Positions 57,004-64,000 of a stretch of DNA of 64,000 nt are shown one piece after another. The stretch spans positions 44,572,535-44,636,534 of the forward strand of contig CM042092.1 in the NCBI GenBank assembly GCA_023512835.1. Direction: 5' to 3'. The stretch is from Taxillus chinensis. Its lineage: Eukaryota; Streptophyta; Magnoliopsida; Santalales; Loranthaceae. The notes beneath the pieces are model-generated. The model had not been told where the DNA came from, searched no databases, and saw nothing but the letters and a program-made list of their open reading frames with translations. A program made the translations under genes and the position numbers. Every line of letters starts with the position of its first letter. The stretch's first letter is position 1.

Positions 57004-58121
57004 TTAAAATTGTTCGTCCTCGAACAACTCTGGGTGCTGCTCACGCATCACGGACTCACGTGCCCATGTCTCCTCCTCAATGCCACAGTGCTGCCACAGC
57101 ACGCGAACCAAAGGAATAGCACGACCACGCAAAAGCTTCTCCCGCCAATCTAGGATACGGATAGGGGCCTTAACAACGGACATGTCATCCTCAATGTCCA
57201 ATGTCCCCCAATCGATCACATGAGTGGGGTCAGGATGATACTTCCTCAACTGGGACACGTGGAACACATTATGCACCCGACTCAATCGTGGTGGCAATGC
57301 TAACCGGTAAGCTACAGGCCCCACACGAGCTATAACCTCAAATGGACCAATGAACTGGGGAGAGAGTTTGGAACCTCTCCCAAAGCGCCAATGTCCACGT
57401 CGTGGAGAGACACCGGTAAGCTAAAGGTCGCCGCCGCTGATCCACATAAGATTTCTGCCGACTCTGAGCTGATAACAAGCGCTAATGGATTAACCGAACC
57501 TTCTCAGTAGCCTCTTGAACTAAATGTGGTCCCAAGAGAGCTGTCTCCCCCACCTCAGTCCAACACAAAGGTGATCGACACGGCCGCCCATACAACGCCT
57601 CAAAAGGAGCCATCCCAATGGATGCCTGATAACTGTTATTGTAGGCAAACTCCACCAAAGGAAGGTGAGTTGCCCATGAACCCCCAAAATCTAACACACA
57701 GGCCCGTAACATGTCCTCCAAAGTCTGATTCGTCCTCTCTGTCTGGCCATCAGTCTCTGGGTGAAAGGTTGTGCTCAAGTGAAGTTTGGTCCCCATAGTC
57801 TCCTGCAAACCTGCCCAAAAACGGGATGTGAACCTCGAATCCCGGTCAGAGACAACCGATGATGGTACGCCATGTAGTCTCACAATCTCGTTCATGTATA
57901 GCTGACTCAAGGTCCCAATGGAGTCCTGCTCCCGAACAGCAAGGAAATGGGCCGACTTTGTGAGTCGATCCACAATCACCCAAATCATATCTTTCCTCCA
58001 TGTGGTGGGTGGAAGACCAGTCACAAAATCCATCGCTATGTGGTCCCACTTCCACTCCGATATGGGCAAGGGCTGTAACATGCCCGCCGGCCGCTGATGC
58101 TCAGCTTTCACCTGCTGACAC
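57004..58121 (-). pseudogene. G2 integrase and chromodomain
   Basis: 58111-57482 carries CQQVKAEHQRPAGMLQPLPI, then WKWDHIAMDFVTGLP, the integrase catalytic region with DRLTKSAHFL, VSDRDSRFTSRFWAGLQ and FHPETDGQTERTNQ (D, D, E positions visible), then THLPLVEFAYNNSYQASIGM. 57481-57325 is shifted but retains SRQKSYVDQRRRPLAYR-type and WRFG-type text. 57324-57004 encodes GPVAYRLALPP, VFHVSQLRKYHPDPTHV and a chromodomain-like end PIRILDWREKLLRGR, IEEETWARES. Chromodomains can guide integration to heterochromatin (family knowledge). Confidence 0.88.
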
Positions 58122-59640
58122 TGACCCGCATAAATTATGTCTGAAGGTTTTGCAGCAAGTGCACTGGTCAAGTAGTAAAATGCAGTATTAAGACTCCGGT
58201 TGTCGAACCCACAGGGAGGTAGCTAATGCTGTTAGGCAGCAAGCACTAAGCTAACAAGTTAATTTTATCTCTGGACAATTGATTTTTGTTGTACAAATAG
58301 TTTGAACGAAAAAGGATTAAATCAGAATGTTGGTAAGCTATTGGTAGATAAATTTCAGTGATTAAGGATCTAGGGTCACAATGTTTACCACCCAATCGAT
58401 TGTATTAGTATGGTTATAGCTCTTGTTCTTGATTTATGTTCTAGTTCATGTTCATGTTAATTATCTCCTACCTATCTTACATTTGGTCCATGCTAAGATA
58501 GATTTAAGGCTTTTATCCCATTTGGTCCATGTGAATAAAAGTGATCAAGGTAGATAAACAATCTAATAGTTGCAGACTTGGTCCATCATGCAATATTAAA
58601 TCCAATTCACTAATGTTCCACCCTAGACAAAGGCTAAGATTACCTAATTTTGCATAAACTAGGCATTTCCATAAAAGCAAGTGAATTAAACAAGAACTGA
58701 ATTCTATTTTATTGAACAACCATAACCAAACTGAATACAATTTATTGGGGGCTACATTGCTCCCCTAGACTAACAAAACTACTCCATAATCATGACAAAA
58801 GCAATACAATTACAAGAAAGAACATGATTACAGTACCAGGACAATAAAGGAAGACCCCAAGATGAACCAGGACTCCAGCCTCCAACGACTCCGGCGTCTG
58901 CTGCCCAAAATCACTCCTTGCCAAGGACAATCCGATCTTTTAGCAATGGCTATAGCTCTTTTCAGAACTCGGATCAGATTCTCCCACTCAAGATAATTTA
59001 CAATGCCTCCAAAGACCCCTATTTATAGGTTTTAGTGGGCCAAATTAGGGTTACAAAAGGTGTGCCCTAATTATAAATGTGGTCGCAGCCAAAATGACGT
59101 CGTTTTGGTTAGTGACACTATTCGACGCTCTAGGTGCAATAAAACTCAAACTACACCAAATTTGACCCCAGTTCTTTAGAGGAAAATGATTAAAACAACA
59201 AAACACAGCATTTGGAGCACAAAAATGCATGCACGTGAGAATATATGTGAGAAGACCCTTTTCACGTGCAGCTCCAATTCGACTCAAATTTGCTCCAAAG
59301 CTTCCTCTTGAGTTGTAGAAGGCGTCCATGCAATAAAAGCCTTGCACGTGAGAATGCACATGAGAAAGCCTTTTCACGTGCACCTTGATTTTGCCTTCAT
59401 TTTGCTTCCATCTTCTTCCTATAGCTTCCTCTTGAGTGTATGGAGTGATCTAGCGAAGGAGTGTGGGAAAAGGTTGCTCCAAAATCAGCCAAAAACACTC
59501 AAAAAGTACCACTATACACCAAACAGGGTCTTCCTAGGGATTAGAGTAAATATGTGTAAAATAACATGCAAATAGGTACAAAATATACACTAAAACACCC
59601 TATATAAGGTCTAGAATAACGGCATAAATGCACGTTATCA
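58122..59640 (-). repeat. Ty3-like LTR 'a' (3' LTR), minus orientation
   Basis: Plus strand TGACCCGCATAAATT to GCACGTTATCA, 1519 bases; reads TGATAACGTGC...CGGGTCA on the minus strand. Right of it is AATTCCCCCACACTTGAACC...GTCCTCAAGC, the reverse of GAGGACAAGC...GTGTGGGGGAATT, a polypurine region typical of plant Ty3 elements of the Tat/Athila style. It interrupts G2. GACGTCGTTTTGG near 59096 and G-boxes at 59230-59380 lie in its first part. Confidence 0.8.
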
Positions 59641-59784
59641 AATTCCCCCACACTTGAACCTTTGCTTGTCCTCAAGCAAAAAGAAAAAAACACACAGTCA
59701 AACGAAAAAGAAAGAATAAACTAACAAACAAGAGAGGCATGGTTTCCCAAGACATACAATTCTATCATGATGAAATAGACATTC
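59641..59784 (-). other. 144-base internal fragment between LTRs a and b
   Basis: Polypurine region and adjoining 3' untranslated sequence, nearly the same as 61289-61432. It ends GATGAAATAGACATTC at the edge of LTR b. Too short to be a complete element. Confidence 0.8.
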
Positions 59785-61288
59785 TGACCCGTATAAATTG
59801 TGTCTATAGGTTTTGCAGCAAGTGCACTGGTCAAGTAATAAAATGGAGTATTAAGACTCCGGTTGTCGAACCCACAGGGAGGTAGCTAATGCTGTTAAGC
59901 AGCAAGCACTAAGCTAACAAGTTGATTTTATGTCTGGACAATTGATATTTGTTGTGCAAATATTTTGAACAAAAAGATATTAAATCAGAATGTTGGCAAG
60001 TGGTTGGTATAGACATCTAGGGTCACAATGTTTACCACCCAATCGATTGTACTAATCTGGTTATGGCTCTTGTTCTTGATTTATGTTCTAGTTCAAGTTC
60101 ATGTTGATTATCTCCTACCTATCTTACATTTGGTCCATGCTAAGATAGATTTAAGGCTTTTATCCCATTTGGTCCATGTGAATAAAAGTGATCAAGGTAG
60201 ATAAACAATCTAATACTTGTAGACTTGGTCCATCATACAATATTAAATCTAATTCACTAGTGTTCCACCCTAGACAAGGGCTAAGATTACCTAATTATGC
60301 ATAAACTAGGCATTTCCATTCAAGCAAGTGAATTAAACAAGAACCGAATTCTATTTTATTGAACAACCATAACCAAACCGAATACAATTTATTGGGGGCT
60401 ACATTGCTCCCCTAGACTAATAAAACTACTCCATAATCATGACAAAAACAATAACAATTACAAGAAAGAACATGATTACAGTACCAAGACAATAAAGGAA
60501 GACCCCAAGATGAACCAGGACTCCGGCCTCCAAAGACTCCGGCGTCTGCTTGCCCAAACTCACTCCTTGCCAAGGACAATCCGATCTTTTAGCAATGGCT
60601 ATAGCTCTTTTCGAACTCAGATCAGATTTTCCCACTCAAGATGATTTACAATGCCTCCAAAGACCCCTATTTATAGGTTTTAGTGGGCCAAATTAGGGTT
60701 ACAAAAGGTGTACCCTAATTATAAATGTGGTCACGACCAAAACGACGTCGTTTTGGTTAGTGACACTAATCGATGTTCTAGGCGAAATAAAACTCAAACT
60801 ACACCAAATTTGACCCCAATTCTTTAGAGGAAAATGATTAAAACAACAAAATACATCATTTAGAGCGCAAAAATGCTTGCACGTGAGAATGCACGTGAGA
60901 AGACCCTTTTCACGTGCAGCTCCAATTTGACTCAAATTTGCTCCAAAGCTTCCTCTTGAGTTGTAGAAGGCATCCATGCAATAAAATCCTTGCACGTGAG
61001 AATGCACGTGAGAAGGCTTTTCACGTGCACCTTGATTTTGCCTTCATTTTGCTTATATCTTCTTCCTATAGCTTCCTTGTGAGTTCTTGGAGTGATCTAG
61101 CCAAAGTGTGGGGGAAAAAGTTGCTCCAAAACCTGCCAAAAACACTTAAAAAGTACCACTATACACCAAACAGGGATCTTCCTAGGGGTTAGAGCAAATA
61201 TGTCAAAAATAACATGCAAATAGGTACAAAACATACTCTAAAACACCCTATATAAGGCATAGGATAACGGCATAAACGCACGTTATCA
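59785..61288 (-). repeat. Ty3-like LTR 'b', minus orientation
   Basis: TGACCCGTATAAATT to GCACGTTATCA, 1504 bases, close to LTR a with scattered changes and small indels (for example a 20-30 base deletion near 60010). It has a perfect 22-base palindrome at 60736-60757 and G-boxes at 60878-61040. Confidence 0.82.
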
Positions 61289-62549
61289 AATTCCCCCCAT
61301 ACTTGAACCTTTGCTTGTCCTCAAGCAAAAAGAAATAAACACACGATCAAACGGAAAAGAACGAATAAACTAACAAACAAGAGAGGCATGGTTTCCCAAG
61401 GCATATAATTCTATCATGATGAAGTAGACATTCCAATAGCTAAAAATGAATCATAAGTTAATCAAAACATGCCCTTACTATTAAGTCCAACAACCATGTA
61501 ATATCGTTACTAACGGTTCGGATAGAAGCAAACATGCCAGGATAAAATAAACCTAGCTCCCCCCGAAAGTCCTCACCAAGGTTAGAGCAGCCTCACTTAA
61601 ATGTCACTTTCTTTTCTCTCCTCTCAGGCCCTACTATCAATGCCTAACATCTAAGGATTTACTCTTACACCCACTACTAACTATTGATTAAGTTTTGCCA
61701 CGAAAACATAAGAGATCCCCATTGTGCTCGTCAAGGAAAACACACCCTCTAGTCTACTTTTGGACCAACACTTGGAGCTAAAGATGGAAGCTCAAATTGC
61801 AAGACAAAACAACTTAGCCATTATGGCTGCAACACAAAAAACAAATATAAACAGTAAGCCATTGTGGCTTTTATTCTGGCAAACACTTTTTTTTTTCTGT
61901 TTCTTTTTTTTTTCACACTTATTTTTAGTAATAACCTTACAAGGTTGCATTTTATGCTCTCCCTTGATGGATTATTCACTCTGCTATTGTCCTCATACAA
62001 GCCCCTTTTTTTGTTTGTTTTTTTTTTAAACAAGAACTGAGCGGAAATACTGGAATCACTAACATCATACACCAAACACTGAGCACAAACAGGTACTTCT
62101 TATGCCTAAGTAACTCCAACTATTAAATAGCTAGTAATGAATATTAAGAGCAAATTGATAACCCAATACCCATAAAATATACTCAAAGGCAAGATAATGG
62201 TGCTCTCAAAAAGTATATGCCTATTCTCGCACTCAACTTCAGGGTTTACAAAGCTCATCCTAACATAACATGCTCAAGCTTACTATTCAAACGTCGGCTC
62301 CAAAATCATGGTGATATCATTCAAAAAGTAAAGACATGCTCAATGAACTTATAACACACCTTAACAAGTGAAACATCTTTATCACAACAAGATACTAAGG
62401 TGGTCGGTATAGTCAACCAGAATTGTCATACCTTGGTAGCCATTGCACCTCACAGGCAAAACAAACATTCACAAGCAAAAACATAAAATAAACTTAACGC
62501 ATGCGGTAAACAAAAAAGCAACCGGTTCAAGGGAAATCCCCCCCCATAC
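61289..62549 (-). other. 3' untranslated region of the Ty3-like element
   Basis: No gene. The first 144 bases match 59641-59784. T-runs lie near 61890-61915 and 62005-62030. A second polypurine-like tract occurs at 62534-62546 next to the end of the ORF. Small ORFs here are not supported. Confidence 0.55.
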
Positions 62550-63998
62550 TTAAACGAAGCGATGTCCTCGGAGCATGGAAAAAGTAAAAGGAAAAGGAGC
62601 GTTACCGGTTGGTGGGTATGCTATAGTAGAAGATAACATGGGCCACCATTCGTCTAAGACGTGTGACAAAGTCGCCGAGGTTTCTCCCTGTGAGCGCCCA
62701 AGTATCCTTATCTTCGCAACAGAGCTATCAAATAATAACAGACAAAAAATCCCACAACTGAATTGATCGGGTTGTTGGGGAAGCTCCATTTCATTGAAGT
62801 GCACCAGAGGTAACTTGGATGTCAACGACCCTTCTTTTCGGAGTGCGGTTTTGATTTTTTTCAAGAAACCATGGACAAGCTTCTTCTTTCGTGTGGAAAA
62901 CCCATGGGCTTGGCTCGGGTCATAAAGGACGGTATGGCCCACAGTCAGGTCCAACTGCAAGAGTACAAAGTGTCGATCAAGGAGGACCGGTATAAGAACC
63001 TCGTGGACCTGGTGCCAAGAGCGATGTCCTTCTGCAGCTCCATTCATCCGCCGGCGGAAGATATGTTCCTTTAACGGCTGCTCATAAATCTCACACAGCA
63101 TGATAGAAGTGTCCTGAGCCATAGGGTAATCGTTGGGTTCGGCTTCCACCACGTGTCGCATCGTACGGCGGAATAAGTCAACGTCATCGGAAGATAAGTA
63201 CTCATCGGCTAGGATACGCCGCAAATAAGATGACGTGAAGACTTCGAATCACGTGTAAAACGTGCTTGCAAGGTGTCTCCATAAGTAAGACGCTGAAGCA
63301 GTGTGGCATCGTAGTGGAGAGGGCCGGATGAAGATGAATATAGATGGGCTCCCCTAGGTCATCTTCCTGGGGAGCTTCGGATGATGCGCTAGACCACCAT
63401 TGCAACGGCTGGATTAAGGGAACTAGGGCCCGTGAAGAGCTGGGCCCCGCTGGTGGTGGGAAAGAAACCGGAACCGCTGGAGGGAAGGGTGACACGGTGT
63501 AGGGCTCCGCCTCTTGCGGGTACCGTGGATACTCCGGTGTCTCTTCGCTATGCGCAGCGGTCGTCAGCACGGAGGTGATGGTGCGTCAAATGGATCCTCC
63601 ACAGGAAGTGTAGGAATTTTCTTCTTCTTCTTCCCTAGGGCTTTCCGGATCTTACCGAGCAGCCCTTTGACTTCCTTCTCGCTCCTTGAGGATGAGAGTT
63701 TGATTTTTCTTCAGGTAGCCCGATCTCCTGAACGGTTTTTGCCGTGCCTCTTGTAGTTGAGCGGTTTGCTTCGTAAGTCTTCATAAGAAGCGGCAGGAGT
63801 TGGCTCCGGGGCTTCCCATGGTCGGGCAGATAGACGAGACGTTGCTTGTTGATCTTGAGTGATGTACTCGAGCAGCTCATCTAGCTGAAGTCTTGTGATG
63901 TGGCCATTAGTGAAAGCCCGATTAAGAACGTCAACTTCACCGATAACTTGGCCATCGATGCCTTGGAAGAAATTGTAGATTTCCTCCTTGTGAACATT
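62550..63998 (-). pseudogene. Ulp1-like protease ORF of the Ty3-like element (broken, partial)
   Basis: Reading leftwards from the edge: an open piece to about 63712 (FFQGIDGQVIGEVDVL, LDELLEYITQ), a Lys-rich piece near 63700-63600 (LLGKIRKALGKKKKK), a Pro-rich linker (63570-63202, VPVSFPPPAGPSSSRALVP), then 63224-62550 with the protease: MRRILADEYLSSDDVDLFRR, RSWHQVHEVLIPVLLDRHFVLLQLD with the His, VLYDPSQAH with the Asp, and PQQPDQFSCGIFCLLLFD with Gln and Cys. It is only distantly like the copia third ORFs. At least three shifts break it. The pol gene would lie beyond the right edge, so membership of the LTR element is inferred from position and strand. Confidence 0.65.
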
Positions 63999-64000
63999 GA

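Larger units (their letters stand above)
54945..58121 (-). mobile_element. Gypsy (chromodomain) element G2, 3' half only
   Basis: Minus strand. From right to left: integrase core, C-terminal region, chromodomain, polypurine tract and 3' LTR. Everything upstream of the integrase zinc region is cut at 58121 by the Ty3-like LTR. It is of the same family as G1 and the two minus-strand solo LTRs but with far fewer indels. Confidence 0.85.

Noticed and set aside
61724..62029. 101-residue ORF with a Phe-rich hydrophobic end
   Set aside because: The hydrophobic part comes from T-runs in the 3' untranslated region of the Ty3-like element and is not conserved in the neighbouring copy.

Overview
This window is repeat-dense nuclear DNA of a flowering plant, probably a eudicot. 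It holds no intact host gene, RNA gene or prokaryotic feature that I can support. The evidence is plant-type Ty1/copia elements with a TGGTATCAGAGC primer site, plant chromodomain Ty3/gypsy elements, a caulimovirid-type reverse transcriptase/RNase H fossil, and a truncated coding region matching the plant-specific DUF7745 family. Nearly every coding region is broken by stops and frameshifts.

Layout. 1-666 is the end of a copia LTR from an element to the left. 667-1877 is an endogenous pararetrovirus fragment fused into the damaged 5' LTR of copia element A (1878-16026). A carries gag, pol and, after a long spacer, a third ORF. A solo gypsy LTR (9771-11465) lies in that spacer. Copia element B (16027-39033) is inserted in A's 3' LTR. 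B's third ORF is split by a solo gypsy LTR with a clean 5-bp duplication (25494-27367) and by a full gypsy element G1 (27990-36777). 39034-40455 is a truncated DUF7745 region. Copia element C follows (40456-54164), with a 1.4-kb solo LTR in its gag. 54165-54944 is a remnant (D) of another third ORF. 54945-58121 is the 3' end of a minus-strand gypsy element G2, cut by a second Ty3-like family on the minus strand whose LTRs lie at 58122-59640 and 59785-61288. The internal part of that family runs to the right edge.

The most interesting content is the third ORF of the copia elements. In A, B and C a separate coding region lies 1.7-3.6 kb downstream of pol and before the 3' LTR, where some Sireviruses carry an envelope-like gene. 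It joins an N-terminal domain resembling the plant transposon-protein domain, a Pro/Ser-rich and helical linker with a KRSR-type basic motif, and a C-terminal Ulp1/SENP-like (C48) cysteine protease with recognisable His-Asp-Gln-Cys positions. Each copy has a TATA-like box and a telo-box-like motif upstream of its ATG, and each is preceded by polypurine-tract-like repeats just after pol. A second, different Ulp1-like ORF lies in the 3' region of the minus-strand Ty3-like element at 62550-63998, so two LTR-retrotransposon lineages in one locus carry deubiquitinase/deSUMOylase-like genes at the same position.

Other points of note: gag and pol share one frame but are separated by a stop directly followed by a 3' splice-site-like sequence in all three copia elements. 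Palindromic ACGT motifs and G-box clusters are shared by unrelated gypsy LTR families. Element C has mismatched LTRs. G1 is so rich in single-base deletions at CG-containing motifs that base-calling error is a serious possibility. All homology statements are from reading the sequence; no searches were run.
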